A DNA stretch of 64,000 nucleotides from Pyronema omphalodes. Its lineage: Eukaryota > Ascomycota > Pezizomycetes > Pezizales > Pyronemataceae. The position numbers and the translations under genes were made by a program. Shown one piece after another: positions 10,203 through 21,823 of the stretch. The notes beneath the pieces are model-generated. The model saw nothing but the letters and a program-made list of their open reading frames with translations. It did no database searches and was not told the origin of the DNA. Location of the stretch: the NCBI GenBank assembly GCA_024516155.1, contig JAJJXM010000009.1:992001-1056000 (forward strand), in the 5' to 3' direction. Each line of letters opens with the position of its first letter. Positions within the stretch are counted from its first letter, which is position 1.

Positions 10203-13200
10203 ACGACCCGGTATAATATGGAATTGTTACGACGAATGGACGGGACCCCATAGAAGGCGGTCAAGGCGAAGAAGGGGGAAAAAGCGGTTCGGTTCCTTGA
10301 GATCAAGTGTTTTTTATTCCATTCTCATCACCTATGAATCTTATCCATATCCTTCATTTTCGTTTTACCGCACTGTAGTTTCTCATCCGCTATCATCAAC
10401 CCGTTTTGCTCAAAGTTGTTATTGCGTGCGTTGCTGATGTACTTTTTTGTGTTTATTTCTTTCTTTCTTTTGTCCTTGAGGGTTATGTTAGTGCCTTTTT
10501 AATTGATGATTCCCGTCCGTCAACGTCATGTGTGATAATGAGTTGTGGCTGTCATTGCCTTAAAATAAACATTCGATAGATACGTATTAGCAAACGCCTG
10601 GTTCCAAAGCTGCCATAGATGTGAGAGGAAGAAAACGCGAAGAAAACGTGGAATAATAAGAGAGAAGGGGATCGAAGAGGATAGAAGAGAATTGATCAAT
10701 GAAGAGAAAGAAGGGCTATCAACCTTAGCAAGCAGTTTTCGAAACCCACCTGCCGCCCTGACAAAACGGAATTTATTACAGTAGATGAAGGTAATATAAA
10801 TAGTGACGATCCGCTTCAGAGGGAAATAACAAGCGTGGTCAAAGCGTATATACTTGGCTTTTATTTTGGATTTTTCGCGGGTTCGTGCGCTTTGTGTTGT
10901 TGAGATGACGTTTATTTTTTTGTAGGGGGAGGGGAGGGGAGGGGACGGTTGTATCAAGGGTATCAAGGGGTGAAGAAGCTTGAAGCTCAAAGCTTGAAGC
11001 TTAAGCCTTGAGGGGTGCAGGATTCATTATTCGTCACTCACTCATTAAAGCCCGGAGCTTCTTCAATCGATAGATTTACGGCTACCCTAAAAACGAAACG
11101 AAAAGCTCGGACGTGATTTAAATTGGCTTGTAGGAGAATATATCGAGAATGGTATATTGTCTAAAGTAATGTACGGCCAGGCAAGTAAGCAGGAAAGTAA
11201 GTAAGCATGGTGGATCGATCATGCACGGCTACACCAAGCTTTGAGAATTGTCCGTTGCCTTGCACTGTGCAACGCTGGAGAACGGACCCCTCCCACCTCC
11301 ACCCCGGGATCAACTAAGTGGTGGGTTTGATAGCTGATGAGAAGTGATAGCTAAAAAAGACCCGCGCAATATTGTCTGTGTACTGAAAGCCTACGTTTCA
11401 CCGGAGGTTAGCAGTGTATGAGAATGATGAACTGTGGATCTGTAACAAGGTGGGCTTTGATAGAGGAATACTGTGGATGTGAATGATATGTCAATTGTCT
11501 GTGGGCTTCTTTTCGTCAGTGGGAAAAACTCAATTCCTTGACAGTTCGGGATAATGTTGCCTCGCACGACCTCGCCCCCGTTAATGGTAGTATAGTAGTA
11601 GCGGCCCAGTGATGAAATAGACAAAAAGCAAGGGCCATGCGCGCAAAGCAAAGCACGTTCACTACTTCGCTAGATGGATCCGATCTGACAGGAGCTCGGC
11701 TGGGGAAGCTTCGAGGGTTGGGAAGTGGATATTCCATGGCTATTTCGAATACATATGTACAACAAGGAACGAGGAATGATTAAGATTCAAGAGATTTTTA
11801 AAGGGAAGGCAGCTAGCGGTGAGTATTGCTGTTTTTTGAAAGAAGACAAGACTTGACATTCTCCTTCGGGCCGACTAGGTACCGTTGTTGAGTTCCGAGA
11901 AATTGAAATTTGAATTTCATATTATTATTCTCATATACCCAGGAGGGTGCTAGATCGGTTTATATATATTAGAAAGTCTTGTTAGAGAGCAGAGCTTCCG
12001 CACCAAAATACTCACGATTCCTAGTTCCTAGCTAGTGGATGAAGCTAAAGGAGCTCGCCCCCAGTGCAAACTCCAATCATCTAATACACGTGATATCAAA
12101 TTATGCCCCATGGCGCACTATGTAACTAGATCTAGATTTGCTCGGCTGTCAAGCGAGCGCTCGTCTCTTCGGCAGCTTCTTTTGACGACGGCGTGCGCGT
12201 GGAAACAGGTGGAGTATGTAGGAGAGTGCAGAGGTGGCTTGTGGTGTTTTTTGCTGCCTTTTCTGCAAACTGCTTGGACGGCAGAAAAGTGAAATGACCC
12301 CGCATATTATGCCCGCCTGTCCGCCTGTCTGTTTGCTGAATCATTAACCTCAATTATCTGCCCGCCTGTCCGCCTATTTGTCTGCTGAATAATCAACGTC
12401 AACCATCCGCACCTCCCGCCCGCTCTTTCCCGCCCCTCCACCCTCAATCCCCCTCCCAATGTCATCCTCAGGCTTAGCAAATCCAATTCAACCTCCCCCC
12501 TCCCCCCTCACCCCCAAAAATCCCTGTTGCATCGGACCCTGTCGAGCCTAGCACCCACCATCCAGCAACTTTCCCCAGGCGCCAATTTACCAGAACCTGA
12601 AGGGGGAGGAGGGGTGGGCCAAACATGAAACCACCCCTATTATTACGACGGTGGAAAGAAAAACTCTCCCTTCATCACGACTGCTGGGCTGCCTGTGCTG
12701 TTGTGCTTCTTCCTCACACTCTCCCATCGTCAATTCACCCACGAGTGCCCCCCTCCTCCTCCTCCACATTCTCTCTCCCTCCCTCCCTACACCTTCCCCC
12801 TTCAACAACTCCGCACCACACGTCGTCACGTCGTCGCCAGACACCTATATTATTCATCAGAAGTGATCTCTGGAAGATCCAAACGATAAACGTAACCAAC
12901 AACCTGCTTGCTGGGTGTTCGTAACGTTCGTTAGTTTCAATTCTTTGTCGCCGTTGCATCGTCGCCCCCCTTTAAACACACACATACATACTCGTACATA
13001 CACGCGCGCCGCCACGCAACAGTACTGTCACCGCCACAATACTCTACCCCCCCGTACGCAGATACACGAACCGGAGTCGCGTTACTCGCACGAACGAAGA
13101 AACGGAACGAACTGGTTGAATCCGCTGGACCTGTTGTAGAGAGAAGGGAATAAAAAAAAAATTCCGAAAAGAGAAAAATTGCTGTTAGGCAAGGTGCGTT

Positions 13201-13882
13201 TTTTGGGTAATTTTATTTGATTTTTTTTTGCTATTTTTTGCTATTTTTTTATTTTTTTTATTTCATTTTTCTGGAGCTTGCCAGCTCATGTGGTGGATGG
13301 GATTCAATATTGGAATGTCCATTGGTGGAAGAGCTCCGTTTGCTGATATCCTGTTATCGACATGCATTTTATGCTGTCATGGCTTTCCCCCAGACGGTCT
13401 AACTGCTGCTTCCCGTCTGCATTCCATGCATCGACTTTTTTGTTTTTGTATACCCTCCGTGAATGTGATTGTTGACGGGTGTCATAGATTGCTGCTGCTG
13501 CTGCTGCTACTTTAGTACCCGAGTGCTGTTTCAAGTAAAGAAAAGGGAATCCACCCGACGGGATCCAAACGCACACGAAAGCTCCCCGCAACGGATCTGC
13601 TACGCACAATAGCGCAGGCGCAGGCTGGAACCAAAACAATCAGTGTTCCTCGAAGGACGAAAATCAAAATCAGAAAAGAAAAGAGCTCAAGAGGTGGACT
13701 GGTATTGCCTTAGTATATACTCCTCTTTTTCTACCTCGCCGTCAGTCATTTCAGACACAGGAAGTCTCAAATACAGTTTTACTTACGCTCCCTGGTCAAG
13801 AATTCCCGAGCTTACAGTTTACCTGCCGTAAATCATCAATTTACCGGCTACTTTAAACACCACCACCTGACACCTTACAAAC
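10203..13882. other. Intergenic: tubulin 3' flank and septin-gene leader
   Basis: 3.7 kb with no supported gene. It holds a purine-rich GGGGAGGGGAGGGG tract at about 10926, an AGCTTGAAGCTCAAAGCTTG self-complementary patch at about 10978-11002, a 49-bp tandem duplication at 12311-12408, and pyrimidine-rich tracts from 12420 to 12860. T-rich runs follow at 13208-13268, and then (CTG)n at 13492-13507. The last 1.4 kb could be a long leader or promoter for the gene at 13883. Confidence 0.45.
12311..12408. repeat. Tandem duplication, two units of 49 bp
   Basis: Both units begin GCCCGCCTGTCCGCCT (12311 and 12360) and continue with similar TTTGCTGAATCATTAAC-like sequence, differing at about ten positions. 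Probably a local replication duplication in a promoter region. Confidence 0.7.
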
Positions 13883-15681
13883 ATGGCTACCCGTACCTCT
13901 ACGTCGCAATTGCGGCCCATTACTCCCAAGACTGCTTCGGATACACAGTCTTCTCATAGTCAACATCCTGAGCAGGACGAGAGTGTTCCTCCCCTTCCCC
14001 TTCCCCGTTCATCTACTTCAAGTACCAATCCCTCTTCCCGCCGTTCAGCACTTTCATTCTTGCGTCGCAGTAAGTCTGGAGACCCAGTAAAAAAGATGCC
14101 TGTCGTTGCACCCACCGCACCAAAGCTTCCCGACCTTATTCCCAACGGTGGAGGATATAGCTCTTCTGACGACACTACGGAATTTCCTACCCACTTTTTG
14201 GACGGAAATGTGAGAGACTCTGTTGCTATTGCTACTGGAAATATCCACGAGGACGAACAGGAGAGACACTATGAACATGTCAACAATGGTAACCTCTCAC
14301 CCCCAACCAACTACAACGGAGGTTACGTGCCTGGAAGAAAGAGTACAGACTCAGTTATCGGAACTTCAGGAAATTACATCACCAGCAGTTCTTTGCCTAT
14401 CACTGAGGATCCTTACGCAGCTATTGGTAGCATGGCTCATCGTGGAAGATACAGCTATGCCAGTACCACAGGAGGAGCCAGTACCGTCAATTCCCCCCGT
14501 AGAGTTCGCAGAAGAAAAGACCCAACACCTTTCAAGTATGTTACTCCCCTGGCCATCTGATGGTCTGCTAGTGCAACATCTGCAACTATCGCTTCCGAGC
14601 TACAGTCCCGTCATGCATGATCTGCGTACTAATTACTATCAATAGCATCCTTGTCATCGGTGCCAAAAACTCCGGCAAAACCTCCTTCCTACGTTTCCTG
14701 CGGCAGTCACTTGCGCTTAAGAAGCGCGGACAAGCTATTCCTGAAGAGGCTTCCGCACCACCTGTTGTCACAGCACATGGAGATTTTACCGGCAGCTACA
14801 CCGAGACTGAAATTGATGGAGAGCGTATCGGTCTTACACTCTGGGATTCCGCGGGACTAGAAAAGAATGTCGTCGACCTTCAAATTAGGGAATTGGTCGC
14901 ATTCGTCGAAGCGAAATTCGAAGAGACTTTCGCAGAGGAAAATAAGGTCGTTCGCGCACCCGGAATTAGAGATACTCATATTCATTGTGTTTTCCTTCTC
15001 CTCGATCCCGCAAGATTAACCCCTAACAATCATTATCTTGGAAAAACTGGAAGTAACTCTACTGAGATTGGAGGATTGGACCCCGGGCTCGATATTTCCG
15101 TTTTTAAGGCCCTTCGCGGAAAAACCGTCGTCGTCCCCGTCATCAGCAAGGCTGACACTTGCACGTCAAAGCATATGGAACACCTCAAGGAGATTGTAAG
15201 AAACGGACTTGCCAAGGCCGGTGAAGACCCTTTGGTTTCCCTGGATCTCGAAATCGAAGGCGAGGGTAACGACGATGAGAGGGATACCCGTTCCTCTTCT
15301 CCGCGCCGAGGAAAGCGTAGCTCCCTCCCCGAGGTTGACGAGGACGAAGACGAAGATGACGAGAAGCTTGAGGATGGAGAGACCGAGACCGAGAAACCTA
15401 AACCCCTTCCTAAGGAACTTCCCATCACCCCAGGATTGACTTTCATACCCCTTACCATCATCTCTCCTGATTCTTACGAGCCAGGTGAGAAGGTCGGTAG
15501 AACTTTCCCCTGGGGTTTCGCAGACCCATACGACGAGAATCACTGCGACTTTAAGAGGTTGAAATACAGTGTATTTTCCGAGTGGCGTGCGGAGCTTCGG
15601 GAAAAGAGCCGCGAGACTTGGTATGAACACTGGAGAAGCGAGAGATTGGGAAGTACTGGAGGACGTCGTAGGCGTGTTTAA
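13883..15681 (+). CDS. Septin-like P-loop GTPase with long disordered N-terminus
   Basis: Two exons, 13883-14535 and 14646-15681 (GTATGT...ATAG intron), give 562 residues. Residues 1-217 are low complexity, rich in Ser, Thr and Pro, and probably disordered. The GTPase domain begins in exon 2. G1 is GAKNSGKTS (about 223-231). The G3-like motif is LWDSAGLE (about 284-291), with Ser-Ala where septins usually have Thr-Pro. The G4-like motif is VISKAD (about 382-387). An acidic loop (DEDEDEDDEKLEDGE, about 450) interrupts the C-terminal half. Septins form cortical filaments at septa and growth sites. This divergent branch is known as septin-domain or CDC/septin GTPase family proteins in filamentous fungi. 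No C-terminal coiled coil is obvious, and the protein ends in a basic RRRRV. It could be another TRAFAC GTPase. Confidence 0.8.
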
Positions 15682-17157
15682 GCCATGATATTCGTAGAAT
15701 ATGTGGCTTGTTGTCTGAAGTTTTTTTTCTTGGGGAAAGATGTTTTGAGTATGCTGGTGGTTGTTTGGTTGTGTTGATTATTTCTTCTTCTCTGTATTTG
15801 GTGTGCTGTATGGAAGGAAGCACTGTGAGATTTTTGGCTTTTTGATACTGAGTTGTTTTCTTTTCTTTTCTTTTCTGCATGGTCTCTGGATGGCCCCAAA
15901 TGTCTCTCTCACATAAAGTTTCGAACAAGCTTTTCTCTTTCTGTGTTTTCTTTTTACTTTTCACCTTTTACTTTTTACTCTTTACTCCTTCTTCTCTGTT
16001 CTCATTTTTTTGTTATCTAATAGTTGGCGAAACTCAATTGCAAGATTTGCAAGGTTTGCAGACGTATAAAAAAACGATACTTTTTTGTTCTAATTTTGAA
16101 GATGGAGATTTTTGCGGCTGTATGACTGTAGCTACGTGGCTGCGTTTGTGTTTGGTTGTGGAAATTAGAACAGACTAGGGGTATATATCTTACTATATTC
16201 GAATTTTTTTTATCTTTATCTTATTTGTTCTTATCTTATAAGTTAATTTTTATCTTATCTTATGAGACGGATTATTATTTATTTTTTTCATGAGTTATTT
16301 TGTCTGTGTTGTAATCGTGAAAAGATATGATGCGAAAATGGCTTTCGAATTTTGAAGGCAATGTGCATTGTGGGATTGACGAGTGATCTAGTGAGATTAC
16401 GGGGTGATTATTTTATTTTATTTTATTTGACTGATTCATAAACGTTTCAAACCCTAGCGTTATGACGTGCTCTACAATAATATAAATCTTTCAAACCCTC
16501 GGTCGTTACCTCGGAGGTCTGCTGGGATATGCCCCAGAGCGTGCTTCGGTGTTACTGTTGGGGCCATGGCTTCCTCATTTTCTCGGCCTCATGGGGTTTC
16601 CTGCTGTTCTTGCGTTTTTGAGCCTTGAGATTACGGGGTGAAGTTTAGATAGAATAAAAATGAAGAAAAATAAGATCCAAAATCAGATGATTGAGAATCA
16701 GAGGAATTGTTGTTGGGGGAGATTGAGAAGATGATCTTGAAGGCTTGGTGAGGTACTTGAGTTATTGTGATGGATTGGTTATTGTGAAATTTCAGACTAG
16801 GAAAGGAGGGGAAAGGAAATATGTACCTACATAAGGTAAGAGGGTGAATTTAAGAAAGCCTAGCCGGAGCTCCGGGCTATATGTACACCCTCCACTAGGC
16901 TATCAGCAGAACATCCCTCTCCACCCGTGGATAGACAAAACTCCATCTTTCCTCCACTATTGGTATCTGACGACCGTGTCAAATTATTGACGTCGAACCA
17001 CCACCAACGGTAATTACTCATCTTTTTTTCTTCCATGGTGGATTACTTGATAGTTTGCAATAATGCAATCACTCTCTACGATTTGAAATTGCGATACTGA
17101 CAATCCCTCCAGGCTCCAGACAGTCCGAGACTTTGCAAAACTTATGGAGGTAACCAC
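15682..17157. other. Intergenic, T-rich
   Basis: 3' flank of the septin-like gene. It has TTTTC and TATCTTAT runs and one copy of a dispersed repeat at 16441-16566 (see separate entry). No gene seen. Confidence 0.45.
16441..16566. repeat. Dispersed repeat, copy A (partner at about 55018)
   Basis: Aligns with 55018-55142 over about 120 bp. The shared words are AACGTT, GTTATGACGT, GTTACCT, GCTGGGAT and GCCCCAGAGCGT, then CTT and TTGGGGCC/TTGGGCC in the same order and spacing. Neither copy has a clear conserved reading frame. Probably relics of one transposable element family. Confidence 0.6.
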
Positions 17158-17992
17158 ATTCATATTTTACTCTACAATCAAAGCAATGTCAAAACTCCTC
17201 TACATGGTGCTTGGGAAGATCTGCTACCGAACATGATGGGTTACTGCTCTGACGATGCCGATATGGAGGTAGATGGTGGGAAAGTTAGCAAAGAGTCTCC
17301 TTGATTCGACGGTGGCAGTTAACCTGGGCCCATAATACGATACGACTTTGGCACTTCGCTTGAGTAGCTAGTAGTATTGAAGAATGGTGTCCCCTCTCGA
17401 TGATCATTCATTCATGTTTAGAAGATAATCACTCTCATATTTTACTCTACAATCAGAGCAATGTCAAAACGTCTCTACATGGTGCTTGGGAAGATCTGCC
17501 ACCGAACATGATGGGTTACTGCTCTGACGATGCCGATATGGAGGCAGATGGTGGGAAAGTTAGCAAAGAGTCTCCTTGATTCGACGGTGGCAGTCAACCT
17601 GGGCCCATAATACGATACGACTTTGATACTTCGCTTGAGTAGCTAGCAATATTGAGAAGTGTTACCCCCTCTCTATGGTCATTCATATTGATGAACACGA
17701 TTCAAGGTTAAAGTTTCTTCCCGTGTTGTTTACAACTAGAACCAACCACCTTCCGAGACACACAGTTTACGCTTGTATGCCATTGATGCTACTCCCGTTA
17801 CCGCTTCCAGAATTTCGAAACGTGTATCCATGGAATGTGGGAACACCATGATGGGTTACTGCTTTGACAATGCCACTAGAGCGGCAATGTTTGGAAAAGT
17901 TAGCAACGAACTTCACTAATTGGGAGGTGTTGTTCACCTGGGTCCTGAATATGATATGATAGAGAAGAATTCACTTGAGGATATTAGGGTAC
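17158..17992. repeat. Three-copy direct repeat, period about 275 bp
   Basis: Copy 1 (about 17158-17410) and copy 2 (about 17433-17690) are nearly identical. CATATTTTACTCTACAATCA starts at 17161 and its match at 17436, and the ATGATGGGTTACTGCTCTGA block recurs exactly 275 bp later. A third, diverged copy (about 17840-17992) keeps ATGATGGGTTACTGCT, AAAGTTAGCAA and ACCTGGG. No frame is conserved between the copies. It could be a degraded tandem array or part of a larger element. Confidence 0.8.
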
Positions 17993-18296
17993 AATACAAC
18001 CATAAGGGGTATCTGATCCACCGTCGTTGGGAACTTAGGAGAAGTCCGAATCATCCGGTCAAAGCCCGAACAGCATTATTTGCTTCTTATTAAAATTGTC
18101 TGGTCCTTCGCAAAATAGAACTGATCATCCTACTTTGAGAAGCGCGCCTTTTTGCACTGGGTCGGCTAGTGTAACACGCGTCGTGATGATAGCTTCATAA
18201 TACTATTAACGAATTGAATAGTGGCAGGAATTAGGTGTTAGTATATTTGTCAATAACTAAAATTCACTCAAATGTGAGGAATACATTAAAAAAGTA

Positions 18297-18832
18297 CGGA
18301 AATTATGCGAGATCATAGATGCTCCCCACCACAGAACATAACATCCAAGATACCCCCGTCGCTTACTTTTATTTAATGTACCACCCGCTTAGGTCCATGC
18401 TGCCGCACCTGCCGCATGTGCCGCGACAAAGGTTTATTGAAAACTAATTTTTTCTACCGTGATTTTGTTCAGTTCTAAACTGACCTTCAAGTTCCTCCTC
18501 ATCTCACACTTTTCAAGCTTATCTTCAACCGCAACAATGGAGTGCATCAATGAGCATGCCAGCAACGTCAATTGGGCAGAGATTAGGCACATCACGTGAG
18601 ACTCAGATGCCCTTTCCCCGCACAAGAATCTCCAGAGGGGCCATTCACAACTGGGCGGTGATGGGCCTCATATCCGTATTTCAACTTTGAAAAAAAAAAA
18701 AAAAAGCTTCGAACTTCTTCGCGGCTGGTGCGGCGGCATGTATCTAAGCGAGGGGTATATTGCATAGAAAAAACTTTTGGGGGTATCTTGGATATTTCGA
18801 TGTCTTGGCGGGGGCGTCCTGCATAATTTCCG
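18297..18832. mobile_element. Non-autonomous TIR element, 536 bp, flanked by TA
   Basis: The left arm (18297-18357) and the right arm (18779-18832) are inverted repeats. They match exactly at the outer ends (CGGAAATTATGC and its complement) and at the inner ends (GGGGGTATCTTGGAT and its complement), with a diverged middle. A TA dinucleotide flanks each end (18295-18296 and 18833-18834), as in Tc1/mariner-type insertions; that family assignment is inference. The interior has a 16-A run (18690-18705) and no credible transposase. The 106-codon frame on the minus strand there reads through the poly-A run and is not convincing. Confidence 0.65.
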
Positions 18833-19248
18833 TATATTATAATATACTCCAGTACTATATCACCGGAACCTGGTACTCGGGAACTGAGATACTCTACCGA
18901 CATACGCATATATATAAATATAAAAATACATGGAAATAGCTACAGGAACAGCAAAATTGACAGCAAAATGTACAGCAAAAGCAATAACAGATACAGTAAC
19001 ACCTATAAGTTATAAAAAAACGCCCACGAAAGTACCTACAACAACGGCAGATTGCAACAGCTACATATTTGTATAAAGGATAAAAAGGCTTGTGATAAAA
19101 TATCCCCCCATTCCCCTTTCTCTGCCCTCGGAAGGAAGGAAGGAAAGACAGGAGATTATGAGGATTGTGATGGGAGGTATATGGATATATATACGTGGAT
19201 ACTATAATCCACTCTACCCTATACTCTACCCTAGTATATTCTATCTAT

Positions 19249-19302
19249 GATGGCTTTGATGGCTTTGATGGCTTTGATGGCTTTGATGGCTTTGATAGCT
19301 TC
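19249..19302. repeat. Minisatellite, unit GATGGCTTT
   Basis: Five perfect 9-bp copies and one degenerate copy. Confidence 0.9.
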
Positions 19303-20831
19303 GAATGAGGTTTTATCCGCGCAGCCTAATTGTATTAAACGATTCCCTCATTCATAATTTACCGACTAAATCTGAATCATACGATTTTTGACTTCGGGGA
19401 ATGATCTTCTTGTTCTCCGCCTACCCTAGTGAACTTAGGTATTGAAGGATTGAAGGGTTGGAGGGTTGAAGTTGATATGTCAAGATATCTTCATTTTTTA
19501 CAGGCTGGCCGATTACACCAGATACTATGGAAACTTTTGGTCTGTTGGAGCTTGTGGGTCATGACTACTCTTGGTTTATAGATAGTGATGTCTATGATAG
19601 CGGACACAATTTTATAGCTCAAGAGATGACATGCAGATTTGCAGATTTTGCAGAAGAGGTAGAAGGTAAGAGGTGGATCATGGTATACAGTTACGGTTCC
19701 TGAATCCGTTCTTTATCTGGACGATAGTAGGGGTTTAGCAGATTCTGGGGCCTCTTTAGATGGCTCAGACAGCGAAGTTAGCGTGCGGTTTTCTTTAGAC
19801 CTGCATGGGCTTGTTAGGCCTTGGTCGACGGTCAGTGTATGATAAATAGATAGACAAATAAATCAATTGTTTGTTGGTGTGTTAAATTTGACGTGCTTGT
19901 GCTGAAAAATAGTTCAAATTACAACACTACATATAGAAGAAGGGTTACTGGGGATGTGTTGAGATGACGTCATACACTGTCACTCGTTTTGTATTATTCT
20001 GAAATGTTGGACTCTGTTTTTATTGAAGGTACATAAGGAAATATGTAATCGGGGACGCAACACGTGTAACATGGTGGCTTGAGAAAGATCCATGGTATGA
20101 AGAGGACAACAGAAGAGAAGAGAGGCGGAATTTATAGAATCACCGACATCCTCTGCGGAATTTCTTTAAATCATCGTCGATCCGATAATGTTATTGCGTC
20201 CACGATCAACCGGGACTTTATGCCAGCTTGGTTTTGGAAAATTTTAAATTGCCAGATCTAGTGATACCCATGAGCAAGTCCTCAATATTCGATATCGAGT
20301 ACTGATAGTACTAACTCTTAATTACATAGAATGTTACAAGATTCGACCTTTTAAGAAAACATACGATGACGCGTCACACACTGATGTATGCATATGACGA
20401 GAAATGTGCTGTTTCTGAGTAATCAAAAATAACAGTGGTAGAGAATTCATAAATGGGAAATTTGTTTATCCATTGGATACGAACCTCTGGGTAGATTTTT
20501 CTGCATAATGCTTCGAGTAAACGATATTGAACGTTGGGATATCCATCTTTACCGCTAATCCTAAAGGACTCTGATATGCTACATGATACAAAGGATTAAA
20601 CTCTTCCATATATTCAGATATGGGCTTCGCAGTGGGCAATACTGGGAATGGGACATACTGCATGCGTTCAGCCCCTAGATATGTTACTTAAATGTTCGTC
20701 ATCAAAAACAGGCTCACAGCCTCACGCAAACTTATATATATCACAGAAAGATTCTTTCCGCGCCCAAGAGACAAGCACCAACAACAATAGTCGATGCAAG
20801 CGATAGCTGTTACAGCAATCGTGACCATGTG

Positions 20832-21050
20832 CAGGGCAGAAGATGGAGATTCAAGATTAACTCTCAGTATAACTGGAAGATTATACACAGCGAAGATGGA
20901 AATCTTCGTGGGGACTCAAATGTATCATTCATGGAGGGCTATGAGGTTACTTGCACTGCTGCGCAACCAAATCCCCCCAACAAGAAAATTTTGGACCGTT
21001 ATTTCAATGCTCACTGCTTGATCGATATCTCTCTACCAAAGGAAGCATGA
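20832..21050 (+). CDS. Possible 3' exon of an unrecognised gene
   Basis: An open frame of about 70 codons begins just after a plausible acceptor (CATGTGCAG) and ends in TGA at 21048-21050. Its composition is protein-like, with well-spaced aromatic residues and two cysteines (YEVTCTAAQP, DRYFNAHCLIDIS). I could not find an upstream exon with a good donor. An upstream peptide beginning MQAIAVTAIVTMC could be a signal-like start, but its phase does not fit. Either an exon of an undetected gene or chance. Confidence 0.25.
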   Translation, partial: QGRRWRFKINSQYNWKIIHSEDGNLRGDSNVSFMEGYEVTCTAAQPNPPNKKILDRYFNAHCLIDISLPKEA

Positions 21051-21093
21051 GCTAACTTGGTACATATTTTTCCACAATGATGTATCTATTTAT

Positions 21094-21124
21094 GCTGACC
21101 GAGGCCTAAAAGGCCCATGCAGGA
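21094..21124. repeat. 31-bp exact repeat, copy 1
   Basis: Identical over 31 bases to 58671-58701. It contains GGCCTAAAAGGCC, which can fold into a 5-bp hairpin. It lies about 97 bases beyond the stop of the gene on the minus strand. Confidence 0.85.
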
Positions 21125-21220
21125 GAAAACAACAAATGATATATTTCCCAACCAATATTCACTCCCACCATTAAAACTTCCACAAAACCACAATAATAAC
21201 AGAATATACCCAAAGCAGTT

Positions 21221-21823
21221 TCACCTAGCCGGTCCATTACAATACTTATCCAAGTCCCCTCTAATCTTCTCCACCAACGCCCATCTCTCACTCGCCTGTT
21301 TAACCAATAAGCAATGAACCCGATCCTTCAACGCCAACCGTTCACATAATTCCTTATAACCCTCGGGGTCAGTATTTTTCAGTTTGAAGATCCCCTGAAT
21401 TGGCGCTGTAACAGGAAATCCACTGTTGCATTTGAGAAGGTATTGTTCTAGGGTTTTCATCTGCAGGTTGAAACTTGCGTGCATTTCTTGCGTGATGAGT
21501 TTAGGTGATGATGCGAAGGGCTTTGGATAGGGAAATGGTTTGGGTGGACGGTTGGGGGTGGTGGAGTAGCCTTGGAAGGGAGATTCTTGGGATAAGGGGG
21601 AGGAGCGGTAGGATGCTGAGGATCGGGAGGAAGATGAGGACCAGGATGGGGTGGGTATTGTGAGATGAGATGGGGGGTGAGATGTAGGTGGAGTGAGATT
21701 CGGGGATGAAGATGAAGAGGGTACTGTGGCGGATTTTCGTGTCGCTGTTGTGTTGGATGCTTGTCCTGGGGCCAGGGTATGGGGGGATACGGATTCTGGC
21801 ATAGAGGGTTTTGATTCGTACAT
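21221..21823 (-). CDS. Hypothetical protein, Ser/Pro-rich with a helical C-terminal domain
   Basis: Single-exon frame of 200 residues. Residues 1-110 are low complexity and rich in Ser, Thr and Pro. Residues 110-200 look like a folded helical domain, with segments such as QMKTLEQYLLKC, GYKELCERLALKDR and ERWALVEKIRGDL. No signal peptide or transmembrane segment. Family not recognised. Its 3' flank carries the 31-bp repeat. Leader sequences upstream (21824-21930) are unremarkable, and an upstream exon cannot be excluded. Confidence 0.5.
   Translation of the reverse strand: MYESKPSMPESVSPHTLAPGQASNTTATRKSATVPSSSSSPNLTPPTSHPPSHLTIPTPSWSSSSSRSSASYRSSPLSQESPFQGYSTTPNRPPKPFPYPKPFASSPKLITQEMHASFNLQMKTLEQYLLKCNSGFPVTAPIQGIFKLKNTDPEGYKELCERLALKDRVHCLLVKQASERWALVEKIRGDLDKYCNGPAR

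Larger units (their letters stand above)
18835..21220. other. Intergenic, AT-rich
   Basis: No supported complete gene. It contains a 9-bp minisatellite (19249-19302) and a possible exon fragment at 20829-21050. One copy of a 31-bp exact repeat lies at 21094-21124. Confidence 0.4.

Noticed and set aside
18592..18909. 105-codon minus-strand frame
   Set aside because: Runs through a poly-A tract inside the TIR element; no protein signature.
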